Below are positions 36,010 to 45,961 of a DNA stretch of 64,000 bases, in pieces. Every line of letters begins with the position of its first letter. The first letter of the stretch is position 1. Position numbers and translations under genes: made by a program. Source of the DNA: Aphanothece hegewaldii CCALA 016 (lineage in GTDB: Bacteria > Cyanobacteriota > Cyanobacteriia > Cyanobacteriales > Microcystaceae); contig NZ_PXOH01000024.1 in the NCBI RefSeq assembly GCF_003007785.1, forward strand, positions 1 to 64,000. Direction: 5' to 3'. The notes beneath the pieces were generated by a model. The model did not search any database, was not told the origin of the DNA, and worked only from the letters and a program-made list of their open reading frames with translations.

Positions 36010-36285
36010 ATGATGACTTTCAATGAACAAGACGAAACAGATTTACTCGCCAGTGTTGAGAATGAAGAATGGATTAGCGTTAAAAATTTTAGTGAGGAAA
36101 AAGAACGCTATCAAGCTCATGCCCAACATCAAATCGTTTATCAAGGAATCGAGAGCTTATTATCGCCAGAAGACCGTCAAAAAATTGAGGAATTAGCCAA
36201 CCAGCTTAATCAATCAATTCCCAACGTGACAAGAGATATTTTACATAAATATCTACAGGGAGAATTGGTCGAAAAAATAGGTTGA
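36010..36285 (+). CDS. antitoxin partner of the BrnT-like toxin
   Basis: A 91-aa acidic protein behind a strong AGGAGG (35999-36004). The C-terminal part (RQKIEELANQLNQSIPNVTRDILHKYLQGEL) looks like a ribbon-helix-helix or helical DNA-binding/neutralising region. Role inferred from the 1-base gap to the toxin gene. Confidence 0.6.
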   Translation: MMTFNEQDETDLLASVENEEWISVKNFSEEKERYQAHAQHQIVYQGIESLLSPEDRQKIEELANQLNQSIPNVTRDILHKYLQGELVEKIG

Positions 36286-36330
36286 AGCTTGATTGAGCTT
36301 CTACCGTAAAACAAAGTGAGGACAAATTGA

Positions 36331-36480
36331 TCTCCATTTTCTGAAGTTAATGGTCAGCTTCTGACTGTTACTTATACCTGTCGAGACGAAACAATTAGAT
36401 TAATTACTGCTCTTAAAGCTACAAAAGATGAAAAAAGAATCTATCACGAGAATTTCACTTTCTATTGCCAAAAAGCTTAA
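36331..36480 (+). pseudogene. truncated BrnT toxin
   Basis: The frame reads SEVNGQLLTVTYTCRDETIR, then LITALKATKDEKRIYHEN to a TAA at 36478. This matches the C-terminal half of BrnT (R-x-I-x-A-x-x-A-x-x-x-E-x-x-x-Y). The N-terminal half is gone: a TGA lies directly upstream (36328) and there is no start codon. Confidence 0.65.
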
Positions 36481-36619
36481 AGATCTTAGCGATTGGGAAA
36501 AGGTAGAAGCAATGAGTGATGATGAAGCACTTGCCAATGCTCTCGATGACCCTGACAATCAACCGCTTACCTATCCTATGTCCAAAGATGTCAAGCCTTT
36601 CAAGCGGATTAAGCGATAA
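36428..36619 (+). CDS. BrnA-like antitoxin (orphan)
   Basis: A 63-aa protein, ITRISLSIAKKLKDLSDWEKVEAMSDDEALANALDD followed by DNQPLTYPM, in the style of BrnA antitoxins with a D-x-D-x-x-P-L-T segment. It overlaps the end of the truncated toxin by 53 bases, as BrnA genes often overlap their toxin. The partner is broken, so it may persist as a repressor or an anti-addiction gene. Confidence 0.6.
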   Translation: MKKESITRISLSIAKKLKDLSDWEKVEAMSDDEALANALDDPDNQPLTYPMSKDVKPFKRIKR

Positions 36620-36671
36620 ATAATCTTCTGAAGAACCGAAAAATTAAGCCAATTAAACAGAGAAACACTAG

Positions 36672-36875
36672 ATGTCTCCAGATGAACTAAGCCATAAAGG
36701 ATTTAAAGCTTTAGTTGATTCGTTAGGATATGTCGATGCAGTCAGATTTATCCGTCAATATAATTCTGGAAGTGGAAATTATACCCAAGAACGTCATCAA
36801 TGGCTAGATCAATTAACAACTGATGAAATTCTTGCCGATCTTGCCCAAAGACAAAATCAAGAAATTCCAGAATAG
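36672..36875 (+). CDS. small conserved-looking hypothetical protein
   Basis: A 67-aa acidic protein, with SHKGFKALVDSLGYVDAVRF and YTQERHQWLDQLTTDEIL. I have the impression this type recurs in cyanobacteria next to toxin-like genes, but I cannot name its family. Confidence 0.65.
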   Translation: MSPDELSHKGFKALVDSLGYVDAVRFIRQYNSGSGNYTQERHQWLDQLTTDEILADLAQRQNQEIPE

Positions 36876-36934
36876 CCAATCTTATTAGATAGCATGACTG
36901 GAGCGACAAGTAGGCTTTCCCATCCCTCTCTTTA

Positions 36935-36976
36935 ATCAATACAATTGTATTGATAAAGTGTGTGATTTTTAATCAC
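36935..36976. promoter_or_regulatory. 20-bp perfect palindrome plus small hairpin
   Basis: ATCAATACAATTGTATTGAT (36935-36954) is a perfect palindrome, and GTGATT-TTT-AATCAC (36962-36976) is a 6-bp stem-loop directly after it. Both lie in the leader of the 319-aa gene that starts at 37026. The first is probably an operator. Confidence 0.6.
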
Positions 36977-37025
36977 GAACAAAGACACTGAACCAAACAA
37001 GGACTGACAACAAGGAACATTAACA

Positions 37026-37985
37026 ATGAACACTCAAACCAATTTTCTACAAGAATTTGATGAAGACGTAAAAGCGTCCTCGACTATTCCTTATCTACAA
37101 GTACAGAATCCTCCAAACCTGACACTTGCTCAGATTCAGCAGTATAAGCCTCCTTACGGTTGGTTTATTCCTGATGAACAAGCCAAGTTGGTTGAGTTTT
37201 CACCTAATGACTGGTTTACCCCGACTCGTCTGACCTTTGGTGAGGATACTTCACAACCCAAGCAAGTTGATGGTTGGCTAACCCAACACGTCAGAGTGTT
37301 CATCCTTCATAAAAGTTCAGGCATCGAAGTCCAAGAGAAAACTGAAAGAGGATGGCATTACGTTGGGCCAGCCTACCACAAAGGTCAATTAACCAAATGT
37401 GGTCAAAGTGCCAATGAGGACAAAGAAAATTATCGGCTCAGAACAAGATATTTACTGGTCTTTTTGGATGAAAGTAATCAACCGCTACATCGTATCCCCT
37501 TACAACTCAGCATGGGACGTGGCACAGGTGGAACATTCGGTGAAGAAGTTCGACAGTTTAGAGGTGAAATTGAACGAGTCTTCTTCAAAATGCGCGGTGA
37601 ACCAACTAAGACTTTAAGCGATCGCGCCCATACTTTAACAGTATTGGACATGGAGTTAGGTCTTCACAAAGGCGAAGGAAAAGCCCCGTTTATCGTTCCT
37701 GTTAAAAGATTGTCTCCTTCTGTTGATGGGATTGGAACAGAAACAATAGTTGATCGCAGAGATCGTAAGATAAAGTTGCTAGGGGAATCACTTTCATCAT
37801 TGCTCATCCCAAAAAGCAGTGAGACGGGACAATTTCTCGTTAATTTATGGAACGAGTACAGTGATTTTCCGACTAGGTATAGTTCGGGGCAGGTAGAGCA
37901 GGAAGAAACGCCAGTTATGGCTCACGCTGTGGAGGCTTTGAGAGAATCACCCTTCGATCCTAACTGGGGAGAAGACGATTTTTAA
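37026..37985 (+). CDS. DUF5895-like protein with SSB-style acidic tail
   Basis: A 319-aa protein I associate with the cyanobacterial DUF5895 group. The body is beta-rich (GWFIPDEQAKLVEF, LTQHVRVFILHK, KAPFIVPVKRL) and has a Gly-rich SMGRGTGGTFGEE loop. The C-terminus ends FDPNWGEDDF, much like the acidic tip by which SSB proteins recruit repair and replication enzymes. A role in handling single-stranded plasmid DNA is my inference. The gene sits downstream of a strong palindrome and is the last of the plus-strand run. Confidence 0.65.
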   Translation: MNTQTNFLQEFDEDVKASSTIPYLQVQNPPNLTLAQIQQYKPPYGWFIPDEQAKLVEFSPNDWFTPTRLTFGEDTSQPKQVDGWLTQHVRVFILHKSSGIEVQEKTERGWHYVGPAYHKGQLTKCGQSANEDKENYRLRTRYLLVFLDESNQPLHRIPLQLSMGRGTGGTFGEEVRQFRGEIERVFFKMRGEPTKTLSDRAHTLTVLDMELGLHKGEGKAPFIVPVKRLSPSVDGIGTETIVDRRDRKIKLLGESLSSLLIPKSSETGQFLVNLWNEYSDFPTRYSSGQVEQEETPVMAHAVEALRESPFDPNWGEDDF

Positions 37986-38188
37986 GGACGGGGGGAAGGC
38001 GATCACTTTTGTCTAACTCGCAGCAAAGCGGTCGCTTATTATATCTTGTCTTTTACAGATTAGGCGATTATTTCTCTTTTCTACATTATCGACATAAATC
38101 TTTTTTAAGATTCTAAATAGATGGATGACAAACAACAATAACAAATTTCATAATAATTGATGTATTTTCTTCAAATTTTTTCAGCATT

Positions 38189-41100
38189 TCAGTCATTCTT
38201 ATGTTTTTTTTCAGGCAAAAGTTTCAAGGTTTCTTTTTCTGACAATTCTAAAAGCATCGTATTGTAGTTGTTTTGAATCATTGTTGTATGAGGATGCTTT
38301 TCTCCTAGCCGATGTACCGCTATTTCTAAAGCTTTTTGATAATAGGTGATCGCTTGAGAATAACTTCCAGAGCTTTGAAATATGACTGCTAAATTATAAA
38401 AATTGATAGCCATATCTGGATGCTTTTCTCCTAAATTAATTTTAATTAACGATAAAGCTTTATTAATTATCAACTCAGCTTGAAAATTTTTCATTTTGTA
38501 ATATAAACATCCTAAATTTAATAAAAATTTAAGCGTTGTTGAATGAGTTTTTCCTAATTTATTTTCAGCCATTAACAACGCTCTTTTTTGAAAATATAAG
38601 CTTGCTTTATAATTTTCTTCTTCAGCATAAACTAAACTTAAATTATTATCAAGTTTCATTAATGTAATGTAACCAAATTCAGGGCTTTGCTGCAAAAATT
38701 TTTTAGCTTTTAAAAATAAATTTTTAGCTTTTTTAATCTTTTTTTCTTGATAATTCAGACTACCTAAATTATGATAAATAGTTCCTAACAAATTATTATT
38801 TAATTCTTCTTGTTTTTGAAGTATAGTTAAAGCTTTATTAAAATATAAATCCGCTTGCTCATAATCTCCTTTAAAACTAAAATATTCTGCTATATTATTA
38901 TAAGCTTTAGCAATATCGAGATAATTATTTTCTAAATTTAGTTCTATTAATTCTAATATTCTTTCTCGATAAAAATCTGATTTATTGTATTCTCCTACTT
39001 CACAATAGAATGTTACTAAATTAGTGTAAGTATTAATTAAAAAACAATGCTTTTCTCCCCAAACATCTTTTTGAAGCGTTAATGCTTTTTGATACAGAAA
39101 TTCAGCATCATTATATTGCCCTATATCCATGTATAAAAGAGCTAAGTTATTAAAAGCTGCTATCGATGAGTAATGTTTTTCTCCAAATTGCCTTACCAAA
39201 ATTTTAATAGCATCTTCATAAATACTTTGAGCTTTTTTAAATTCACCAATTGTTCGATAATATTCTGCTAGATTAATTTGAAATTGAGTAAGCAAATTAT
39301 AATCTTTTACAGGTTGTTTTTCCAAAAGTTCTAGAGCTTTTTCATGATTTATTCTAGCTTCATTAAAATTTTCTGTTGTTTTATCAAGTAAAGCTAGGTT
39401 ATTATACACTGTAGCTAAGTTCAGAATATTTTTTTGCTCTTCTAAACTCCAGATATTTAAGGCTTGTTGATAAAGCAACTGAGCTTCCTGATAATTGTTA
39501 ATTTTTACATAAAGATTTCCTAGATTATTATAAATATTAGCTAGATCAGGATGTTTATCTTCTAATTGCTCTAATTTTATATTTAAAGCTTTTTTATAAA
39601 ATTCATCAGCTTTTTTATATTGTCCAGTTAAACTATATAAATCAGCTAAATCATTCTGAACTATAGCTGTTAATAAATGATTTACATCAAATTGTTTAAA
39701 AATAATATTTCTATTTTTTTGATACCAGTTCTCTGCTTCTGAATAAATAGATTGAGATAAATAGAATTTTCCTAATACCTGACATGGCAGAATTAGACTT
39801 TCGTTCTCAATCCAAGTCAATAAATTGTTCGCTACTTCGACTAAATGAGGAACAACAAAAGTCAATGAGGATACTAATTTTAAATCGATGATTTCTGGCA
39901 CTTGCTTGGCGATCAATACCATTACTCGACACAGATCTCGCTTGCACTCATCAATGTTTTCGATCTCACTGTGCTTGGCTTTAAAAAATTCTCTAATTAA
40001 AGGGTGTAATCGATATTCATGATGTTCGCTAATTTGCAGTAAGTTTTGCTCAATTAATTCCTGATTCCGTAATTCACATAATTCTTCTTGCTCATCTTCC
40101 CATGCTTCGGTATTTCCTGTTTTGATAACACATTGCTCTACTAATGACCATTGTATTGGGGCAGGAGCAAAAAGACTTAAACGACATCCTAACTCTTTGG
40201 CTTGCTCTGATAATTGTTCCCACGATAACTCAAAAGCGGCCGCCACTCCTAACTGTGCTGTAGTATCTCCTTGATTTTTAAGAATTAAAGCTTTTGCCGC
40301 TAAACTCTTACTTTCTAAACGCTTTTGTACTTTTTCTATCGTTAACTCTTGATCACCTGCTAGATAACGTCCAACTAATTCTAATGCTAAGGGTAATCTT
40401 CCTAGCCATTCACACAATCCCTCAGCTTGCTCTAATTCGGCATTAATACGCTCATTCCCTACTAGCGATCGCAGTAACTTCAGTGCAGCTTCGACATCCA
40501 ACACATCTAGGTTAATTCGTTGGTAATTGGCTCCTGGTTTTTGTCTACTGGTCATCAGGACTTTGAACTGAGTCTTATTTCTGGGTGGCAGGTAAGGAGC
40601 GAGTGCAGCGTAATCAATCACATCATCATAGATGACCAATACTGTCCCTTCAGGCCAATGATTCCAACAATGATTGATTTGCTCCTGTAAATCTTTCAAT
40701 TCATGAGGAATCGGCTTAGTAATAATTGATAGGGCAAAATTGACAATTTTAGTTCCTAGTAGGTTTGTTTCACGACACGGCAACCAGCACAGTCCCCCTG
40801 GATATTCATCTTGATGCCGTATGGCGTACTGCACCGCTAACTCGGTCTTGCCAATACCTCCCATTCCTGACACCGCACAGATGGCTAATTGGTTGTTTTG
40901 CTGTAACTGCTTATGGAGTTCTGCTAGTGTGTCATTGCGTCCGACAAAGTGAGCTTCGGGTACTCCTGAGTAGGGGAGATTACTTGGTGTACCTTTCGGG
41001 GGGGTCGGTGGGGCTTGCTGATAATTATTTTGTGTTCCGATGAATGTACTATCTATTATTGTTGAGGCACTAATTAAATTATTTCCTTTAGCCCTAGGTG

Positions 41101-41224
41101 CCAAATTTCCAATATTTGCTCCTTCTAATCGAGAATTATTACAGTTCGAGTGGTCTGCCTGAGCATCTTGTTCCTCTGGCTTAAAAATATCGTCTTGTTT
41201 GTGGGGTTCTCGATTCTCATTCAT
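38189..41224 (-). CDS. NB-ARC STAND NTPase with kinesin-light-chain-type TPRs
   Basis: A 1011-aa NLR-like protein. Near residues 34-67 it carries the Gly/Asn motif shared with two neighbours, then a NLPYSGVPEAHFVGR linker. The NB-ARC module has Walker A GMGGIGKTELA (near 118), Walker B VLVIYDDV, sensor VLMTSRQK, the GLPL-like LGRLPLALELV and an LHPLI motif in place of MHD. From about 480 to the end there are roughly eleven TPRs of about 42 residues (LANIYNNLGNLYVKINNYQEAQ). The TPRs would sense a ligand and the NTPase would oligomerise. The effector is presumably recruited through the N-terminal motif. Confidence 0.85.
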   Translation of the reverse strand: MNENREPHKQDDIFKPEEQDAQADHSNCNNSRLEGANIGNLAPRAKGNNLISASTIIDSTFIGTQNNYQQAPPTPPKGTPSNLPYSGVPEAHFVGRNDTLAELHKQLQQNNQLAICAVSGMGGIGKTELAVQYAIRHQDEYPGGLCWLPCRETNLLGTKIVNFALSIITKPIPHELKDLQEQINHCWNHWPEGTVLVIYDDVIDYAALAPYLPPRNKTQFKVLMTSRQKPGANYQRINLDVLDVEAALKLLRSLVGNERINAELEQAEGLCEWLGRLPLALELVGRYLAGDQELTIEKVQKRLESKSLAAKALILKNQGDTTAQLGVAAAFELSWEQLSEQAKELGCRLSLFAPAPIQWSLVEQCVIKTGNTEAWEDEQEELCELRNQELIEQNLLQISEHHEYRLHPLIREFFKAKHSEIENIDECKRDLCRVMVLIAKQVPEIIDLKLVSSLTFVVPHLVEVANNLLTWIENESLILPCQVLGKFYLSQSIYSEAENWYQKNRNIIFKQFDVNHLLTAIVQNDLADLYSLTGQYKKADEFYKKALNIKLEQLEDKHPDLANIYNNLGNLYVKINNYQEAQLLYQQALNIWSLEEQKNILNLATVYNNLALLDKTTENFNEARINHEKALELLEKQPVKDYNLLTQFQINLAEYYRTIGEFKKAQSIYEDAIKILVRQFGEKHYSSIAAFNNLALLYMDIGQYNDAEFLYQKALTLQKDVWGEKHCFLINTYTNLVTFYCEVGEYNKSDFYRERILELIELNLENNYLDIAKAYNNIAEYFSFKGDYEQADLYFNKALTILQKQEELNNNLLGTIYHNLGSLNYQEKKIKKAKNLFLKAKKFLQQSPEFGYITLMKLDNNLSLVYAEEENYKASLYFQKRALLMAENKLGKTHSTTLKFLLNLGCLYYKMKNFQAELIINKALSLIKINLGEKHPDMAINFYNLAVIFQSSGSYSQAITYYQKALEIAVHRLGEKHPHTTMIQNNYNTMLLELSEKETLKLLPEKKHKND

Positions 41225-41265
41225 GCTTATTCTTAGGATAATTTCTTAAGTGCGATCGCTTTTTT

Positions 41266-41682
41266 TTATCCTTTCTTTGTTTCTTTCCAATCTTCCAACG
41301 CACTGATGACGAAGCTGGCGGCAGGGTGGTTGAGCATCTGTTCAAGTGCTGCTACTCCTCCTGCTTTTATTGCACTGAGGATTCTTTCGGCTAAACTGGA
41401 ATCGCTCTCTATCTGTTCGATGCCATGGGTGGCGATCGCTAATTTTCTCGTCGTTGTCGTTGGGGAGTAAGTTCGAGATAGTTGGTCTAACAGAGCTTGG
41501 ATCTGAGCCGCCGCTTCCGCTAAGTTCTGCTTCTGTTCTGGGGCATAGTTGTGTTGGGTGCCGATCAATGTGTTGTCTTTGGCCTCGTTACCAGCGATGA
41601 AGTTACTCCCTTGGGCTTCGGGGATGAAATTATAGATTTTTGCCCCTGATAAGTTGTATTTTTCCTTGTTTTGCTCTGTCAT
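41266..41682 (-). CDS. small adaptor-like protein with shared motif
   Basis: A 138-aa protein. Residues about 12-46 are the same ungapped motif as in the NB-ARC and trypsin-FGE proteins (GAKIYNFIPEAQGSN, then NTLIGTQHNY). The rest is helical: NLAEAAAQIQALLDQLSRTY, then LAERILSAIKAGGVAALEQML and ASFVISALEDW. The layout suggests an adaptor linking two motif-bearing partners. It lies 41 bases before the NB-ARC gene on the same strand. Confidence 0.75.
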   Translation of the reverse strand: MTEQNKEKYNLSGAKIYNFIPEAQGSNFIAGNEAKDNTLIGTQHNYAPEQKQNLAEAAAQIQALLDQLSRTYSPTTTTRKLAIATHGIEQIESDSSLAERILSAIKAGGVAALEQMLNHPAASFVISALEDWKETKKG

Positions 41683-41816
41683 TGTTCTAGCCTCCTAATT
41701 CTTTAATCTTTTGTTGACATACTTCGATTTGCTTTGTAGTTCAAATTTTTGTGCCGCATTAGCCGCGATCCCCTCCCGCTGCTGCAAGTATCCTAGCTTT
41801 TCCTGCCAGATGGCGA

Positions 41817-44800
41817 TCATACCTTGCCACGAGGCGTACGTTGTCTACGCAGTCTCTTTCTAGAGGAGATATAAAATCGAGTTGGCTTACGATCAAGGGT
41901 TTCTAAAGCTACTTTAGTTTCCATTAAATTTAGAGTAAGTAGCTTTTCAAACATCTGTAAACCTATTTCTTTATAATCAGCTTGGCGATGGAGTTGGATG
42001 GCAAATGTAGTAAAGCTATCAGCTACATGAGCTAAATTGTAATTTTTGGGTTCTAATTGAGCCTGCTTGAGTAAACTCTGGCAAATTTGAATTATTAATT
42101 TAGGCTCTGTATCGATAATATTTTCTAACTCAATAATTTCGATAAGATCGTAGGCAGCTTTTACAAGAATGGTTGGGCGATCGCAAAAAGCTTCAATTAA
42201 TTCTCGCATTTCTCGATTTAACTGAAAATGGTCTCTATTTAATCTGAAAAAATGAGTGAGAGTATTTTCAATAAATGGAGATGAATAAGTTGCTAGAGAA
42301 CAGAGAATTCTTGTTGCGATTTTTCGGCATATTCTGTCAGACCATAAATGACAAGAAGCATGAGCAAAGCCACAAAGAATTGCTTCATTATCTAGTCTGT
42401 CAAGATGTTCTTTAATTCTGTCCTCTGACCATTCATCCTGATAGTGGAAATTGTAAATAAACAATAATTCTCCATAAGCTTGATAGTGAAAACTAGAATT
42501 TTCTTGTAAGAACATTTCTAACCAAGCATGAACAGTTTCTTTTGGTTCAAACCATCCAATAGTACGAGAAATAAAGCAAAGTGACCATTCAGAAGATAAA
42601 ACTTCAGGACAGTTGCGGATGACAAGATCGAAAAGTCTGGTAGCTTTAACACGATCGCCATTTAGTAATAATGGCATATTCGTAACTATATCAATCCAGA
42701 CTGACGGATGTTTTTCTATTCCTATTTGAGACTGGATGAAACTAGCCCAATTTACTAAGTCTGGTGGATTTTGCTGTAGGTATCCAGAAGTGATAGCTCT
42801 TACAATTGCTGCCCGACCATTAGTTAAATAATGACTGTTACTGAATCTGAAAATGATTGAATTATTATGTGAATGATCTTGGTTTTTACTCTGATAATTC
42901 TCTAATTTAGGTTTGGTATGTGTAGATAGCCAATTAATTAGTAAAGATAGCACAGATTGAGGTAGACCTTTATTACTTTTAGCGATATCTTCCAAAGCTG
43001 AAGCTGCATCATCCTGGAATTGCTCTGAATTAAACCCTTGCCGATCTAAATTTTTTATAATTCCTATCAAACTCTGAGCAGAAAAATTAGTTTGGGCTAG
43101 TTCGCGTATCGCAGCCCCTGCGTAATGTTCGTGACGCTGAGGTTTAAAGTGAGGAAGCATTCTAAGAAAACGCTCGTGATCGTCTTTAACCAACTTTCCA
43201 TATACGCTTGTCTGCTCTCTAACTCCTCCAGAACGAGCGAGATCAATAGATTTTTTTTGATGTATGTTCGCTTCATCTGTTGTATCTGACAATTCATTAA
43301 AAAGATTTAGTAGCTCTTTATCAGAAGCATATTTCATTTCGTCTACAGTCATACGCGGGCCTATAATTGTCGGTCTTGTTAGGTTATACCCTTCCTTAGT
43401 TCTTTCAACAACCCAAGGAAAAGCCCTTAATTCTTCCTCTTTTATTTTCTTTCCTTGATGACTTAAATACTCATCAGGAAATGCTAAAAGAAGTTCAAGA
43501 CGATGTTCTCGGTTAGATCGAATAAAGTGGGGTCGATCTTCTGCTGATAATTCAGGACTTAGATTGTAGTAATTAAACTGATAAATTATTTGTTCAATCT
43601 GCTGTCTATCTTGTGGTGATAAATAGGGACAGACGGCTGCTATCAGTTGTTTGGATTCTCTATGGTAGCTTTTTAAACCATCACCTAAACTCAACCTTCT
43701 AGAATCACCTATTAAATAGACTAGAACATTTTGAGGTGCTTGAGAAGCTATTTTTTCTAAACCTTGCGCGAGTAATCGATGAACAAGCAATAAGTCTGAT
43801 TTTTCAATACTAACATTTTGATTAAAAAAATTGAGAAATTCTGTTAAATCCTGATTAGCCAATTCTGCGATCGCTACTTGCAGAGCTTTAATAATATCTC
43901 CTCGATAAAAAGATAAATGGCTATCTCGATATCTAGTTTCTAAAGAATCGTTTTCATTCGCAATTTGTTCTGATAGGTTGGTAAACCAAGGCCAGATAGT
44001 TTTTAGAAAATACTCGGGAAGTGTTTCGGCAAACGTTTCTAGTTCATAGAAATCATGATCATTTTCAAGTAAATTCCTTATAGGTTCAAGTCGGATAGAC
44101 TTGTAAGCACGAAAAGAAGATGTAGCTTCATCTGGCTCGGCTGATAACTCTGCAATGGCTTGGTTATGTTTTTCTGTTGCTTGTTCTAATCGCCAATTTA
44201 GATGAGCAAGTAGAATTCTTGGAGCAAGTTCGGGAAGTGTTTCTGCAACTCTTTCAGCGATAAATTTGACCTCATACCAATCGAGATTAGAACGTTGAAT
44301 TGCTTTTTGAGTTAGACATACTCTTTCAGGTGTCCATTCATAAATCTCTCTAATTATCCATAAGCTCAAAGCATCATATTCTGGATTATCTAACCAGTAT
44401 TCTTCTAATAGATACCAAACTTCTTCAGAGGCAAATTGGGTTGCAATAAACAACAATGAACGGCAGTAAATAGCCTTCTCTGGAAGTTTTTCTAACCATT
44501 GCGTGAATTCTTGACGATGGCGAAGATGAGCAAACCATCCATGACTACCATTCATCGCATCGAGAACCTTTATTCCATCAGTCTCCGAATTGAGAAGGGG
44601 AATCAGTAATTGCTTTTCGACTGAATTAGGCTGTGATTGTGACCCCATAAACTCGATTAACAGAGACCGAATATGAGTTCGTATTGATGAGGCAAACAGT
44701 TTTTTCAATTCTCGCTCATACTGGTTAGGAGCCATACCCCGCAGATAGTTAAGACTTCTTAGAAGAGCAGGTCTAACAAATAGACCATCTTGACGCTCTA

Positions 44801-45704
44801 ATACAAAATCAGTAAGAGATTGAGTCTCGCAAACAAAGGCACGAGCAAGAGTATGATCGTAGTAAGTTTGATGGCAAAATCCTAGAGTAAAATTGTCTGG
44901 ATTAGTTATTAAAATACCTTCTTGTTCCAAAGCTCGATAGATTTCAAGATAGTCATCAGCAACAGAAGGCGGTAGCCATAAGACTTCCTCCTTTTGCATC
45001 TGTTTAGCAAGTTTTTCCAAAAATTCTCTAGCTTTTTCTGCTTTTGGTAGTTGACTAATACGAACATCCCATAACTTATTTAGCAACTTCTGGGAAGAAT
45101 CAAAAACCTCTCCAGGTTTTGCAACTTCCAAAAATAGTTTTAGATGTAAGGGGTTTCGCAACAGTTCCTGTAAAGATTCTCCTATACTGTTTGGTGCATG
45201 ACCTGCTTGTTCTAAGATAGCAGCGATCGTCTCCCATGTTGGTAAGCTGAGGTATAGTTGCTCGAATCCCTCCAATCGAGTAAATTGAGAGCCATGATGA
45301 AATTCAAATTCTCGGCAAGATGCGATGATGTGAACATTCGGTGTCTTGGTTAAAGATTGGATTAATGTCAACAACACTTTAAGACGTTCAGGATTACGGT
45401 CGAGCAACTCCGAAATGGCATCTAATTGATCGATTAGCAGAATCACTCGTTCTTTATTTGCAACTGCTTTAACAGCCTCTATAGGATTCATGCTTAAGCG
45501 TAACTGATCGTCCTTCTGTAAATCATCAAGAGTTTTAACCTGATTGCTCAGATAGTCCGCTTTAATTGCTAATAATGTATAGTCCTGCTCTACTAAACTA
45601 TGCCCTAAAACCCCTAAAAGTGATGATTTTCCAAAACCCGGGCCTCCCAGAACAATAGTTGTAGAAAAATCTTCTGTGTTTATACGATCTAACAGTTTTT
45701 CCAA
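41817..45704 (-). CDS. STAND/NACHT-like NTPase, N-terminus uncertain
   Basis: From the TTG at 45704 the protein is 1295 aa. Walker A GGPGFGKSSLLG (about 19-30), Walker B VILLIDQLDAI and the sensor-like IIASCREF form a STAND-type NTPase. The rest (about 300-1270) is helical and HEAT-like, with segments such as WYEVKFIAERVAETLPEL. The frame is open upstream to a TGA at 45981, and the upstream codons encode NLPNNLSYLGVAEDHFFGQ, closely like the NLPYSGVPEAHFVGR linker of the NB-ARC neighbour. Yet there is no ATG, GTG or TTG there. Either the true N-terminus was lost or a rare start is used. The C-terminus (RKRLRRQRTPRGKV) is encoded by what looks like a dispersed repeat. Confidence 0.72.
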   Translation of the reverse strand: MEKLLDRINTEDFSTTIVLGGPGFGKSSLLGVLGHSLVEQDYTLLAIKADYLSNQVKTLDDLQKDDQLRLSMNPIEAVKAVANKERVILLIDQLDAISELLDRNPERLKVLLTLIQSLTKTPNVHIIASCREFEFHHGSQFTRLEGFEQLYLSLPTWETIAAILEQAGHAPNSIGESLQELLRNPLHLKLFLEVAKPGEVFDSSQKLLNKLWDVRISQLPKAEKAREFLEKLAKQMQKEEVLWLPPSVADDYLEIYRALEQEGILITNPDNFTLGFCHQTYYDHTLARAFVCETQSLTDFVLERQDGLFVRPALLRSLNYLRGMAPNQYERELKKLFASSIRTHIRSLLIEFMGSQSQPNSVEKQLLIPLLNSETDGIKVLDAMNGSHGWFAHLRHRQEFTQWLEKLPEKAIYCRSLLFIATQFASEEVWYLLEEYWLDNPEYDALSLWIIREIYEWTPERVCLTQKAIQRSNLDWYEVKFIAERVAETLPELAPRILLAHLNWRLEQATEKHNQAIAELSAEPDEATSSFRAYKSIRLEPIRNLLENDHDFYELETFAETLPEYFLKTIWPWFTNLSEQIANENDSLETRYRDSHLSFYRGDIIKALQVAIAELANQDLTEFLNFFNQNVSIEKSDLLLVHRLLAQGLEKIASQAPQNVLVYLIGDSRRLSLGDGLKSYHRESKQLIAAVCPYLSPQDRQQIEQIIYQFNYYNLSPELSAEDRPHFIRSNREHRLELLLAFPDEYLSHQGKKIKEEELRAFPWVVERTKEGYNLTRPTIIGPRMTVDEMKYASDKELLNLFNELSDTTDEANIHQKKSIDLARSGGVREQTSVYGKLVKDDHERFLRMLPHFKPQRHEHYAGAAIRELAQTNFSAQSLIGIIKNLDRQGFNSEQFQDDAASALEDIAKSNKGLPQSVLSLLINWLSTHTKPKLENYQSKNQDHSHNNSIIFRFSNSHYLTNGRAAIVRAITSGYLQQNPPDLVNWASFIQSQIGIEKHPSVWIDIVTNMPLLLNGDRVKATRLFDLVIRNCPEVLSSEWSLCFISRTIGWFEPKETVHAWLEMFLQENSSFHYQAYGELLFIYNFHYQDEWSEDRIKEHLDRLDNEAILCGFAHASCHLWSDRICRKIATRILCSLATYSSPFIENTLTHFFRLNRDHFQLNREMRELIEAFCDRPTILVKAAYDLIEIIELENIIDTEPKLIIQICQSLLKQAQLEPKNYNLAHVADSFTTFAIQLHRQADYKEIGLQMFEKLLTLNLMETKVALETLDRKPTRFYISSRKRLRRQRTPRGKV

Positions 45705-45961
45705 TTCTGGACGAACAATCTGTTGATTTTTCTTTAGTGTTTTTGGCCAATTGAGTAATCCTATTGAAGCACAGCGAAATTCCTGCTTGAGATGGATAAA
45801 CTCAAGTTCTGAAAGAGAAGATTGCTGTAACTTTTTAGGGAGTTGCTTTAGTGTCTCATCTTGTCCAAAAAAATGATCCTCAGCAACTCCTAAGTATGAT
45901 AGGTTATTGGGTAAGTTACGTTTTGTTTGCCCCCCCGATTCTTCGCTTCTCGGAGAGGCTA
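45705..45961 (-). pseudogene. start-less N-terminal extension of the STAND gene
   Basis: This stretch is open in the STAND frame (part of a frame running to the TGA at 45981) and encodes the conserved NLP-x-x-x-x-YLGV-x-EDHFFG-type linker and a helical region. It has no standard start codon, and a run of seven C (45930-45936) lies near its beginning. It probably represents the remnant of a longer N-terminus cut at the junction with the upstream gene. Confidence 0.6.

Noticed and set aside
36748..36939. Minus-strand open frame opposite the 67-aa gene
   Set aside because: Antisense shadow with no ribosome-binding site and no recognised pattern.
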